Shown: in pieces, positions 1-13,721 of the stretch
Layout: each line of letters opens with the position of its first letter
Numbering within the stretch: position 1 is the first letter of the stretch
Assembly (NCBI GenBank): GCA_012295275.1
Contig: CM022665.1
Coordinates: forward strand, 19,360,150 to 19,424,149
Length of the DNA stretch: 64,000 nt
DNA from: Chrysomallon squamiferum
Taxonomy: Eukaryota > Mollusca > Gastropoda > Neomphalida > Peltospiridae
Direction of reading: 5' to 3'
Translations under genes and position numbers: made by a program
Notes under the pieces: model-generated
What the model saw: only the letters and a program-made list of their open reading frames with translations
Database searches by the model: none
What the model was told of the DNA's origin: nothing

Positions 1-1660
1 ACAATATTAATAGATAGTCATTTTAAAAAACAAATAAAGAAAAAGGATAAAGAAACAAAATTTACAAATATATTTAAAACATATTTTAAAATGTTAATTA
101 TAAACTGAGAAACAAAAAATCAGCAAGCTTAACCTCTCTGTAAGCTTGTAACACATAAGCTGTTCCAGAAAAACATTGTAATTGTTTGTGACAAATATTA
201 TGTGTTATGCAATTTGTTGATCATTGATGAACAGTTTAAATGTAATTCCTGCTTCAAGATTTAAGCTATATCCTGCTTTGTGTAATGTAAACTGTCCAAA
301 ACCAAAATTATAATGATGTCTATTACTATTAAAGCAAACGCAAGCAACCTTTCTTGCATTGAGACATTTTAACTTAACCAATCTTTCAGTTACAATACCC
401 CTTTTAGTATGCATATATTTTAAAAGGCAACAGAATGAAAAATTATATATAGTGTGTTAGATAATGAAACATCTGAACTATTAATTTCATTTATTAATTT
501 GCAGAAACATTTTGATCATGAATTTTTAACAACTGTTTAATAAAAATAGCAAAATATAACTATCCTTTATCAGTTAAAACCATTCTTAGTTTGATGAATT
601 TAGGTGCAAAATTTTGCAAAAATAATTCATAAAATAAAATTATAAAATAATGAAAAAGAAAAATAAATTAAAAGAAAACATTAATAGCATAATCAGAAAG
701 TGGAATGTGCCTTAACCAAGGAATCCAGACATGTACATAATATATAATTTTAATAACATTTTACAATTTTTAAATTAAATATTAAAACAAGAAAATGGAT
801 TAAAATTAACTGGGATCAAATATAAAAACCATTAGACCACAAAATATTATGATCATGTGTTATATGCATATGGTACAAACAAATAATATATGAACTTGTT
901 CTAACTATCAAAATTAGACAAACAAAACATTAAGAACAAGTGCTTGGAACTTCAAAAAAATTAACTGAATGAACTTAATATAAGTTAATAAACAATGAAC
1001 TTCAACAAAATACTAAAAATGATACGCAATTTTCCCCATGCCTGATATATGTAAGAATGATTCTGATTAAAGTCTTTAACAGAATATTCTATAATTATTC
1101 ATATTATGTGCAACCAATCAGTGTCAACTGATACAAATGACTAATTCATTAACAAATTCTGTAATATGGATAGTAGTTAAATCTGTATTAATGTATCTAA
1201 ATGCACCAAAAACAAGTAGACTTAAAAATTTATTATGTTAATATTTATTTAAAAATATACTGAAAAATGTATGATCTTAAATGTATTATAGTTATGTACT
1301 TTTACTTCACTTATATGGATAATTCCTATTTCCAATTTTGTAAATGTCATTTTAAAAGGTTCACTGAGTACAAAGCATGAATCGACTTATTTACCTATCT
1401 GTATGCTTTCAAGGCTGCAATTAATGAATGAAATTTACTTATCACAGATCCCAAATAACCAGGTCAGAGGTGGAACAAAAACACAAACTGACAACATAAT
1501 GCATTCTGCAAAAAGAAGGCTGCTGAAATAATTATTGTGAAGAATAAGAAATTATCATTCTCGTATTCTGCGACAAAGTCGATCTCAGTTAATTTATCAT
1601 CTAGATATATTCTCAAACATTTGATCAAATCATGACATAATGTCAACAAATCTGTAACAT

Positions 1661-1810
1661 TCATTATGTTAAAACCCATAAGAGAAATAATATGAAATTA
1701 TTTAGAAGCAGGTATCTGAATACTGATTTCTGTTAATTTCAGCATTTATCATATATCTGTGTAGAAAAATGATTAGTTAAAATTTGTACTACTTGTCATG
1801 TTACTAAGTA
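1661..1810 (+). repeat. Dispersed direct repeat, copy 1
   Basis: About 150 bp that recurs almost unchanged at 3872-4020 in the same orientation. Shared landmarks are TCATTATGTTAAAACCCATA at the left and CTTGTCATGTTACT at the right. The copies differ by about one substitution, a 2-base indel (ATATGAAAT versus ATGAAAT) and a 1-base indel near the end. No terminal inverted repeats or open frame are visible, so its origin is unclear. Confidence 0.9.
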
Positions 1811-2346
1811 AGCTAATAGCCCTTAATGCAATACAGTTAATACAGGTATGCTCTACATGTACATGTATATTAGGGTGTGCTGAGAGAATTATCACCACAG
1901 TCTCCACTGCCCTGACAAAATGATTTGTGAGAGACAGAGAGAGTTAATGATGAGTCCGTGAGAAAGAGGAAACTTCACATGGAATTGTTTTTACTGATAT
2001 GTGACGATCTTTTAATTTAAACAACAGTCTTATTTCATTTTGAAACATTGTGAATAACAAAAATACATTTACTGAAACAATTCATTAGGTATTTTACAAT
2101 GCTGTGACAGCTCACAAAGACAAAACAAAAATAAATCAATAAATAAAATAAATCAATAAAATAAAATAAATAAATAATGAAACAAACCAAAAAAAACTCC
2201 AAATTACAAACATGACAAGGCAAATGCACAGTATATCTGTTAAAATAATCCTGATTTAAATTTATATTATTTTCTCCTGCACTGCTTTTATACCGATATC
2301 CATATGTGTATACAATGTATACTGTGTGTATAATGTGCATATGTGT

Positions 2347-2347
2347 G

Positions 2348-2373
<26 letters not shown>
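2347..2373. repeat. (AC)n microsatellite
   Basis: An uninterrupted run of AC dinucleotides following a TATGTGTGCATATGTG-like alternating stretch. Read on the minus strand it yields a spurious CVCVCV peptide. Confidence 0.95.
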
Positions 2374-2381
<8 letters not shown>

Positions 2382-2950
2382 TATTATTTAAGCTGATCTG
2401 AGTTATACAATGAAAATAACAGAAAGATTTAGCTGTTGTCACTAACCACTTAGCATAGGGTGGGTTTTTTGTTTTTTGTTGTTGTTTTTATCTTGAACTT
2501 CTTATCAATAAAAAATATGCATATATGTCAGTAATTTATGTGGATTATTCATAACAAGATTTAATTTATTATACAGGTTCAATGAAGTTTGTGAAGTGTA
2601 AATTCTTAATTTTAAAAGAAAACTGAATTTAAGCAGTAAATACATTTGTACAGATAACCAAAAAAAAGGAAAAAAAAAGAAAGAACATGTTTCTTTCTCG
2701 CAAACCTATTTTCACAGACTATAACTGGACATAATTATCATTAATTAATATGTGTCAATATTAATTGTATTATTATAATTATTATTAGTTAAAAATAATG
2801 TTGATTTGCATTAGCAAACAAAGGAAAAACAATTGAATTTTAAAATGGCAACAGAAAACATGAAAATACTCTTTCATAGAGTTACACATATACTTCATCA
2901 ACTCTGACTCAGAATATTATGATGAAATTAGCATGGCAATGCACTGAGGG

Positions 2951-2976
2951 TTTATTCATAACAGTACATTTTTATT
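2951..2976 (-). terminator. Probable poly(A) signals of PPP1R37
   Basis: Two AATAAA hexamers on the minus strand (TTTATT at 2951-2956 and 2971-2976) lie roughly 50-70 bases beyond the predicted PPP1R37 stop codon. Position and sequence fit a short 3' UTR; the actual cleavage site cannot be seen. Confidence 0.55.
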
Positions 2977-3023
2977 GTACAGTGTATTGTTTTTTCACAC
3001 ACAGTGATTTCCACAAAGCCATG

Positions 3024-6000
3024 TCAGGACTTATCTTCTGCAGTTTCTTTGGTTTGCTTACTTACTTCACTAGATGATCCTGTAAAAAAAATAAAATAAA
3101 ATAAAATAAAGAAAAAGAAAATTAAATAAAGAAAAATACCCATGACTATTTACATTTCAATTATCATTATAAATTTAAATTTTGATTTCAACCTTTTTAA
3201 CTTGATACTTATTTATTTATTTATTATTTAAATTAATTTTAATCACACTGTAAAATTTATGCTAAATAAATCTAATGAGAATTTTTGATAGATGTTTACA
3301 TTTATAAATGTCAAATGTTTGGCCCATAAATTATGACTATTTTAAAATTATTCTGCATTGATTTTATATATAAAGAAAGTGAAATAATTAGTAACAAGAC
3401 CATTTAATCATTGTTTTTGTGAGAGATTTCAGTCAAAAAAAATTGTATAAGAAATTCATATACACTCAGATAGTTGAATATTTTAACGTTAAAAAATACA
3501 AATTACAGGTAATTTTGCATTTAAATTTACAAACAAGATTATTTAAAAATAAATAATCAGCTTAAAATACCTGTGCCGGTTGTGTATCACTGGTTAAAGA
3601 CCAGTAAGTAACAACTAACATGCATAATTTTAAAATAAAATACATACATGCATACAAAAAGTATAGAAAAATACTAAATAAAAACTTTTATGAAACTTTC
3701 ATTTTGACAAATACATGAAAACTAGAAAATTAAGAGCAGATAAAAGGTACACTTGGAGTTTATAATTTATAATACAAGTACTCAATTATCATAGAATAAT
3801 CTATAATTAAGTAATGTCAATGCAATATTGTAAGCTGAGCAGCTTAAAACAATTTGGAAATATAAATTAAATCATTATGTTAAAACCCATAAGAGAAATA
3901 ATGAAATTATTTAGAAGCAGGTATCTGAATACTGATTTCTGTTAATTTCAGCATTTATCATATATCTGTGTAGAAAAATGATTAGTTAAAATTTGTACTG
4001 CTTGTCATGTTACTCAAGTATTTATATACTATCTCAGAATCAGATAACTTTTTTCACTTTAAATAATTATTTGCAAAGAAAAAATGAACTGGATATTTAA
4101 TTTTCAACGGTCAAATAAAAAAATAAAAATATCATGCAGCCTGTTGACTTGAACAAAATATATACTGTAAGTACAAGATTTTATTAACATTATTTCTTTT
4201 TTATTTTCAAACAAAAATTAATGTAATAATACTAATATATAAATTAAAACATAAAACAAAACTACTTCTTAGAAGTAGCAATACTGTGAACTGTCGAAGT
4301 TATAATACAGTAAACCTCGCCTAAGTTTTCTGCATTTAAGTCGTCACCTTGTCAAAAGTCTAACACATTTTTACCTGCTATCCCAAGCTATTGGCATAGA
4401 TGTAGACAGGGTTGCATTGGGATACTGATGTGCACATGACTTGCCTTGTGTATGGATGAATGAATTAACTTATTATTTTGAAAATGCACTCACTATACTA
4501 TTTTAGTGTACAAAATGGCAACTAGCAGAAAGAGACAGCTGATAGCCAAGACTTACAAGAAAAAGTGTGAAATAATTAAGTATTGTGAAGCCAGTTCTGG
4601 AGAAAAAAAGGGTATGACAGTGGAAAGAGTCAAGATTCCCCAACCAACATTAAATGACATTTTTGAAAACAAATCTAAAGTGACTGAGGCCATCGAGATG
4701 GGTGAGCATCCTAATTCAAGAAAAGGATGTATGAAACACACCAAGCACATGACGTTTGAAGATGTCGACTCCGCGCTAATTAAATGGTTTCAACAAATGG
4801 CTGCTAGACCTGAAATTCATATCAATGGTGAAATGCTACTTCAAAAAGCTTGAGGCTCTTCTGAGCCACCTGGTCATGAGGATGGTGAGAAACTGAATGA
4901 CAGTTGGACTGATCATTTTAAGGAAAGGTAGAGAATCAGAAAAGTTGTTTAATCTGGGGGTGCTAAACAGCAACAGTTGATGAATGGAAAACAGAATAAT
5001 TGAAGGACATTCTCCAGAGATGTGAACCACAGGACATATATAATGCCAATGAAAACAGATTATTCTTGCTGCTGCAACCAGAAAACACACTAGGTTTCAA
5101 GAGTACATCCTACAATGGAAAAAAGGAGAATAAAACAAGGATCACAATCTTTGTTTGCACAAATATGGATGGATCTGACAAGTTACCTCTGCACACAATA
5201 GAAAAAAGCAAGAAGCCAAGAGCATTCAAAATTGTATGTAGATTACCTGTTTACTATTCAGCAAATAAGAAAGTTTGGATGACATCAGTATAGTTCAACG
5301 CATGAATGAGAAACCTCAACAGGAAGATGGGATTGCTGAAGTGAAAAATATGCATTCTTCTTATGAATACCAAAACATCAAGCTGGTCTTTTTGCTGCCA
5401 AACACTACAAGACATATACAGTTGATGGACGTTAGGATCATAAAAAATCTGAAGTTCCACTACCGACAAATCCTTACAGCTAGACATCTAACCGCTGCTG
5501 AAAATGAGTCAGAATTCCCATTCAAACGGGACCAACTAGACACTATTTTTGAACTTAAGATTGCATGGTCTCAGGTTTTTCAGGCAACAGTTGCCAACTG
5601 TTTGAAAAAGACAGGCTTCAAAACAACTGAAAGTGATGATGATGACATTAGTGTTGCAGCAGATGAGAATGAAGATGAAGGTAATCATGAGCTGAACCAA
5701 CAGTTTCATAACATTTGGGACAGATTTCAACAGGTTTTCGGTAAAGACGCCAAAAAAGGAGTACATTGATGTTGATACAGAAAAGGTTGGGACTCAAGAA
5801 ATTACAGAGGTCGAGATCGTAGAGACTGTTAAATCCAGAGATACAAGCGATACAGATGATCAAGACATGGATAGCGATGACCCAGTGGCTGAAACTGTTA
5901 ATCCTCCTCCAGCTGTCAACAAAACTGTCAAAGCTCTTGACGTTCTGAAGTGGTTTGCTACATCAGTTGCAGATTGTCCATCTGAGATTATTGATTTGGG

Positions 6001-9000
6001 GGACAAATATGAAACATTCAAACAAGGTGAAATTCCAAAACGGCTGAGGCAGACTACTATTGAGGATTACTTTAACTGGATGAAACATGAAAGCCTACCC
6101 TGTAAGAATTAAGTCTTAATTTAAATTTTGAATGTACATTTGGAAACACTACATGTTTATTTGAAATGCTACATGATTATAAAATGATATTAAAGTTTAA
6201 ACATCTAGTGTTTTAAGTTAATACTTATCTCGTACAATGCCAAAACCCCAAGCGTTCAGTGTTTTAAATTATCACTGAATTTTTACAGAACCAAGCAGCA
6301 TCAATGGTGTTTGATCTTCAATTTATTTCTCATTAATCAAAGTCCCTTTATGCGGCTGAACTAATCAATATTTTTGTGATCTGAGGAACAAAATCAATTT
6401 TTTTTTTATTTGTTCAGAAAGTTGTAATTTATAACTTTGTAATTAATAACATGTATAATATACATGTACTTCATTCTTAAACAAAGACAATCAATCACCA
6501 AATATCAGCACAAGGTCTTCTCAAAGGAATCCTGCAAGCATTTTGATGTTATGTACTCTCTCTTCACTTATTACAAAACAATTTGGACATGTTAGAATAT
6601 ACAGTAGAATCCTGCTTAAATGGACACCATTGTAACCAGGACAAAAGCACCCTGACTATGAGGACAGTCATTTCAGCCCCAAACACCACTGTAACCAGGA
6701 CAAAAGCACCCCGACTGAGGACAGTCAATTCAGCCCCAAACACCATTGTAACCAGGACAAAAGCACCCCGACTATGAGGACAGTCAATTCAGCCCCAAAC
6801 ACCCTTGTAATAAGGATAGTTTAGTTCAGTTCCTAAGGTGTCCTTAGAAGTGAGATTCTACTGTATTCATATGCAATCTCATCTTAGTAAGCAAGTTATG
6901 TTCTACTGTACTTAACTTTTTTAAGTTCACAGTTATGTTCTTTTCATAGTTACTCAGCTCACGTTGCAAATAAATATTTTTGTTTGGAAATTAAGCAAAA
7001 TTTAAAAAATAACAATTAAAATTGAGCTTTTCTTCTGCTCAACATCCACAGGGACATTCGCTGACAGTCCTCTGCCTCCAACTGATCGAAAACCTTTAAT
7101 TTCATTGGATATCTCCCTTTCACACTGAAGTCTGTATACACAATAATTCTGCCTTAACCCTAGCTCAATGCTTTCCTGCTACATTTGTCTTTGAAGTCTG
7201 GTGAACTAGGGGATTCTCGGACTACGCCACCATACCAGTGATGTAGCTTTCGGTAATTAATTGAATAAATAAGCATAATAACTGATATGTTTGCTCAAAG
7301 TGGAGTTATGTCTGATAATAATGATATGCAGCATAGAATTGACAATGCACAAGCTGAATAGCATTATTGCAGCATTTCTATGCTCTGTGTTAACTCTACA
7401 GGGATACCCATGAGGATAACTTATCTGATAAGTCATCATTTTGCCGACTTATATTTACAAGAAGTCATTATGACGACTTAGCATTATGTGTCATATCTTT
7501 AAGTTGTTAGAAAAATCTTGGTCCTGAAAGTGACAACTTAGGCAAGGTTTATTGTGCTATACTACAAACTGAATACATTTCCTGTAATTACTCACTTCAG
7601 TTCAATCTAACATGTACAGTCAATAATATAAACTTAAATGATGTTAATGTTATATGACTAACTCCTTATCAGCAGTATGCATTGTTCTACTAATACCATG
7701 ACAAGAAAGCCCTGTTTTTGATAACCATTTTGGATACTGGCTGGATGTGGAGTAGCCCGAGGAAGATTAATTCTTCAACTAGTCGTACATCAGGCCAATA
7801 TTCAACCAGTGATTTACGTTACTCCTAAGAACACTGATGTAATACACAAACTCATAATTTGTTCTATAATTTAACAATAAAAAGCAAAGAAAAATTGAAC
7901 ATAAATATTAATATTAATGAAAGCTAAAAGTAAAAGAAATAAAATTAAAAAATAACAAAGAAAAAAAATAACATCTTGCTCCCTCTGAATTGTCTAAAAT
8001 AAAAAGGACAGATTGTTAGTCTGAATACACTGATCCATTATTTTAGCATACTTACCCAGAAATGGCCAAGTGTTCTGACTTTGATAAATATTGGCCAACA
8101 TTGCATCTAATTCTCTTTCAAATTCATCAGGTGTACTTAACTCAACTAGTTTTGAAAAAAAAATATGAAGTGAACAAAAAATTTGGCACAGTACTAAAAT
8201 AGTCTCCAACTATGGTGAAAAATACATAAATATATCAGATAAAACCTGTATGGATCCACAACAAACGCAAACATATTTGATGTACAAGAAGGTAAGTTAT
8301 TATTTGTGTGTCATTCATGTCGTACAATACTGACATTAAAACAAAATTAATAATAATTAATGAAAGCATTATGCTATTTTTGCAGAAGTAACTTGTAAAA
8401 GTAATTAGTATTTAAATTATAATAAATATATAAATATAAACAAGTATTTCAATATCTGAATATTGAAAGGTTAAAACAAATAGTAAAAAAATTAAAGGTA
8501 TATATATATATTAATTATAACAAAAAACACCAAAAGCAACAACAACCAAAACAAAACAGATGCTAAACAAAACATATAATGGACTATGTAAATACAAATA
8601 TTATATGGATAATGAATTAAAATACACACACAAATTAGCATCTATAAAAGAAAAGGTAATGAAAAAATGATCCACAAAGGTTTCATATTTTTAAGTAGGT
8701 GCCTACTTACCATCAGAATAATTTATGTCTCCTTTTTCATCAAGAGCATCCAGAACACTGGCCAGTTCGCAAGCAAGCCCATTTACAGACAGATTGGTAT
8801 GGAAGTTGGGTTTCTCTTTCTGCTGGCTGTCGGCAGAATCTTGTGAATGAGACAACTGTTCACCCAAATTTGAAGAATCCACTTTTAGCCACTGTTCGTT
8901 TTCATAGCTGCCAATTTCTGAATTAATCAATGAGTAGTTTTTTGCAGAATCTGTGCCTTGCATTGAATAATTTGTTAATAAACTTGATCCAGTATTGCTT

Positions 9001-12000
9001 TCTTCAACATTTAAATCTTTAGCACTTTGAGAACCAACTAAATCTCTGGACTTTTCCATGCCAGCTTCAACTATTTGTTGGTCTTCAGTTGACTTTTTTG
9101 TTTCCTCTGTTGAGGCTTCTTCCAAATTATGTTCTGAATCTTTATTAATTGTGAACTTATTCTTTTTATCCTGCAAAGAACCGCATTCACCTTTAGTGGA
9201 AAGCTCAACATTAAGTTGATAGTCAGCATCACTTTCTGATGTAACACATTTGGTGGTTGAAATGTCTGAAACAGTTACTACATTTCTGGTCTTTGACAGC
9301 TGACTCTTAGAATCATCTTTTATACCTCTGTCAAGATTTGTGGCAGAAAGTTCTGTGGTATTTGCAACATTATCAGACAGCATTGTATTTGAACTGGTGA
9401 CTTCATCACAATAATCTGGATTTACAACATCTTCAGACGAAAATGTATTTACTTTAACAGGATGATTTTCTTTTTCACCAACTGATATTTCTTTCAAATG
9501 ATTTTTACTATCAGCATTATCAGTATCTGTGAGCAAATTACTTCTATCACATTTTGTACCATCTTCTGAAACCTGTTTAGTTTCAGTACTTCTGACATTA
9601 TCAGATTTAACAGGTCTAAAATGAGCTCCATCAACCGTCACTATCTGATCCACAAGTTCATTCAGTGTCTCTTTAGCCAAAGTCTGGCAAAGAGCAGTCG
9701 CACTGATACCAGAACTTTCCACAGGTGATGAAACGACAACACCTGCTGTTGACAAAGAGCTCTCAGAGACTTTGCTAACAGAAAATATTTTTTTAGCTGT
9801 AAGCTGTGGTACATACTGTGGACTGAGCAGTAGTTCTGCTGGAGGAGTGGTTATGAAAGATTCTGAGGTGCTGATGCTAGCTAACTGAAGTGTCAGGCTT
9901 CGATGGCTGCTAGAAGAATCATGCACGGGAATGTTTTCATGTGAAAGTTGGTGGAAGTCTTGAGGAGACTCTAACATCTGTTGTGGAGTTGTGTCATGAG
10001 AAAACAACAACTTTGGCCTTTGTATTTTCTCTGAAGAAGGAATATAAGATTTGGTATCTTCAGGTGACGGATCATTTTCCATCAACTCTGTATGCTCCAC
10101 TGATAAATTAGAAATCCTCTGTTCAGTTTCCTTCAATGCCTTATTTTCTTCTTCCAGATGAAGAGCAAGTCTCTGATTGCGATCCATGTAGGTAATTATT
10201 TCATGGTGAAGTCGTCTTTGCTGAACTGCATAGTCTTTCATTGCCTGCAAAAGTAAGAAAAAAGTAAAGATCAGTTAGTGTTGTTATAGAATATGTAGTT
10301 TTGAAAAACATTTTGTTATTTACAGTATATTTGGTGAATCTCACAAAATGAAAAACACATCTATATTCCTAACAGAATGGTTTTTTTTTTTTAAATTAGT
10401 AATCTCTGGAGCCCTTTAAAAATGGTGTCTTAAAAAACAAGGAAGAAGAAGAAATATAGCATTTACTTTGGAAAAAATAAAATGGATTGAAAGTTTTCTC
10501 ATAGCAGGATTTTCACTCACTGATTCTTTCTTTGTGTCCCTGTCCAGATCAATTCTGGTGACAGTCTCATTTACTCTCATTGCTAATGACAGTGCCATAA
10601 GTCCAGCTGTTTTAATTTCATTTTCTCGTAAATCCAGTCGTAAAAGTCTTGGACTGTCTGCGATGTACTCCGCAAGAGCAACAGCTCCTAAAAATATTAT
10701 TTTAAATAATAATTACTTTATAAATAAAGGCTAGTTAAAAACAAACGCAATAAACTTGGATTTTGTCAGAAATTAATCCTCTGATACAGTTTGGCATTTT
10801 AAGATTGATTATTGATTTCTTATATAAAACAAAATCTTCTAGTGGTTGAACAACTGTTACAAAGAAATAATACAAACAAAACAAACCTTCACATGTTATT
10901 TTAACCCCTTGAAGACCAAGACGAAGCAAAGATTTATTCTTCAAAAGGCCATCTTTAACTCTGTGAATTCCTTCATTAGTTATGTTGTTATGTCCAAGAT
11001 TTAAAGTAACAAGCGTTTCAGTAGATGTCTGGAGAAAGAACAATGAATAGTTACTTAAACTGATGGGAAACACTTTAAAAAGCAGAATCATTTCAATAAA
11101 TCGTTTCCAAGAAACATAGTGATTAATAACAAAAAAAAACAAAAAAAAAAAAAAAAACCTTCACACAAATACCTAACTAAATATTCTTTTATTTTAAAAT
11201 TAAAAGTAATATGTTCAAGAACTAATATTATTAAACAAATGAAATATTACAAATCAGAGTACCAGAGCTCTGCCTAGTGGTGCCATAGCTTGATAGGTAA
11301 TGCCATTATTCCAAAGAACAAGAGTTTTCAGACCCATTGACAAATTCTGTTCAAACAGCCCATCGCTGAGGTGGCTGGTCCCAACATCCTGCATAATAAT
11401 AATTTTTTTGAAAAAGCAAAGAAAAAAGACCAATCTAATTGTGCGAATATCTATATAATATAGTTAGTTACATAGGCTTTGTCAAACTTCTCACAAGCAC
11501 AAAAGTATCTGCAGTGAATCTCTTACATTATTATAAACAATAATATTGATGAACTATTCACCTGCTGTATTTGAAATTTGTTTCTATGGGATAAAAATAT
11601 AGGATCAGTAGCAAATTATAATATAAAAAAATACAGAAACATGCAACTTTATAACAAAAGAGAATTGATTTAGTGTTATAACTTGATTATTTTTGATATT
11701 AGAAAAAGAAATAGTGTTTAAAATTCAAACTATACCTGGAGATGATTGTTTCTAACATCCAATAACTGTAAATGATGGTTGAACTTCAACAGAGTTCCTA
11801 GTTGAATTCCATCACTAGCCATCAGTTTGTTATCAGCAAGAAACAATTCCTCCAAAATTTCATTCATCTTCAAAGCAGCAACTGTTATATACATTATGAT
11901 AAAAAAAATATTATCCTATAATATATATATACATTAAACTATATTCTGATAGTGTATATATGGGTCATGTCACGGTAAATGGAGCCATTGAAGTTTATTG

Positions 12001-13643
12001 TTTAAAATGGTCAATAAAAGCTGCCAAAAGAATAGATATGTTATTTTTTTTATATAACTGGTATTCTTATGCTTTGGGAGGTACGCAAAATAAAATGAAA
12101 GCCTAAGGTGATTGAATAAAAACACCCAAGCATGTCCTTCACAAAAATATTGTGACTGAAGATGGGTGAATATGTGATGTGCAGAACATGCACATTCCTA
12201 CAGCCCACTATGCCTTTATTTTGCTTCATTATGTCCAAACCAATTAGTGTCAGGTATCTCAACAGTGAAGTATAATTTGTATAGCTTAATACTTATATGG
12301 GTGACTTTTGCTCCTGATTTAGTTCTATATTAACCAAGCTATAGTTGGAATGCAGGTGGTCATGCCTGGGGGACATGTGTTTCATGTACTCAGTTATGTC
12401 CTGATACAAATTTTAGAAATTTTGGTCAGTCTAGGGATTAAAATGGCTCACTTTAACTGTAAATTGTCTTCACTTATGCAGATATATGTTGTCTACATTT
12501 AAATGAGAGCTCCTGTAAAGTACATGAATTTAAACTGCAAGATTCAGGTTTGGTTTTGGATGTAAACTAAGACACGATAATGGCAGATTCTCAATTATAT
12601 CCAGGCACCAAAACTGATATGGATGTGAATGATGATCATTATTATTCAGTTACGTTTTAAGGCCCTCAGCCAACCTTATATGCCTTGAAATATGAGATGT
12701 TAATGACCTTTTTTTAATTTTAGTTGGTAGTGGATGTTAACAAGACCAAGGGTCCATGTTAAATCAACAACATTTTTATGAAAAAAGTGATTCTGTGTCA
12801 TTTTTCTGTTCAAGTTATGCATGCTTTCTGCAAAGAAAGGAATCAGAATTGTCCATGGTCAATTGAAAATAAAAGGACATGATCCATTCACCATCCTTTG
12901 TGCAGAGATGGATGAAATCATGAGCACTTCAGAGATTTGGAAGCTAAACTGTGCTAACAATTTTTCTTTGAACTGAACTGGGAAAAAAACATAATAAATC
13001 TAAAGATACTTGTACAAATGAAATGAGAAAAATTATTATAAGCATAATAATAATAACACTAATAAATAATATTTTTATGAGCACATTTTTCTGTGTGAGC
13101 ATATGTTTTTTTAATGATGGTGTCCTGTCACATCTACCACCATCCCTGCCATATGTAATTCCATGATATTTCCTGTATTAACTGATTTTCCTGTATTAAT
13201 TGATTTTCCTGCTTTCCTGCCATTGTGGTGTATATAAAAGCATTTATCTGCTGACATCAAAATTTCAAAAGATTACAGAACTTCAGTAAGTTCTGTAGAA
13301 GACTTTTTAAAAAGATTAAATTGTACTGATTTTTATGAGACTGGAGGCACAGAATTTGTAGCAAGCAGAATTTTCTTTGTGCATAATCAAATATTCCCAT
13401 GATATTAGCTTTTCATTGTTAATTTGATGGTTCTGATATAATTATTTTGTATGGTACACAGTGGTCTTCATGTCCTTTTTACATCATAATTTGCCAGTGA
13501 TAACTCAGTTACATATGGTTTTTCGGACAAGACAACAATTTCAACCATAATTTCCTTCACACTAGTAGTAGTATACCTATGGACAAGTCTTGGTTACATT
13601 ATTAAAAAATTGAGATACGCACCTTCAATTTTAACTCTCAGTA

Positions 13644-13721
<78 letters not shown>

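Larger units (their letters stand above)
1..3023. other. Gene-free 3' flank of the PPP1R37 gene
   Basis: AT-rich sequence with no coding segment that I recognise on either strand. Short open frames here are broken by A/T runs or are translations of an (AC)n tract. It contains one copy of a ~150 bp duplicated block (1661-1810), an (AC)n microsatellite near 2347 and, at its right edge, the probable poly(A) signals of PPP1R37. Confidence 0.6.
4308..7554 (+). mobile_element. Dead pogo/Tigger-class DNA transposon (~3.2 kb)
   Basis: Bounded by imperfect terminal inverted repeats: the left end reads CAGTAAACCTCGCCTAAGTT and the right end, reverse-complemented, reads CAATAAACCTTGCCTAAGTT. A TA dinucleotide flanks the left end (4306-4307); the right flank reads TG, probably a mutated TA. 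It lies in the last intron of PPP1R37 in the opposite orientation to that gene. The interior holds a broken Tigger/CENP-B-like transposase, and a separate MITE is inserted at 6602-6863. Confidence 0.85.

Noticed and set aside
6599-6830. CRISPR-like array with regular ~57-59 bp spacing
   Set aside because: The whole unit repeats, including the would-be spacers, inside a TA-flanked MITE in an animal intron. It is a minisatellite.
8699-8926. Plus-strand 75 aa frame in the large PPP1R37 exon
   Set aside because: It is antisense to a confidently assigned exon.
12050-12262. 70 aa minus-strand frame in PPP1R37 intron 6
   Set aside because: It lies between well-supported exons 6 and 7, which join in phase without it, and it matches no family I recognise.
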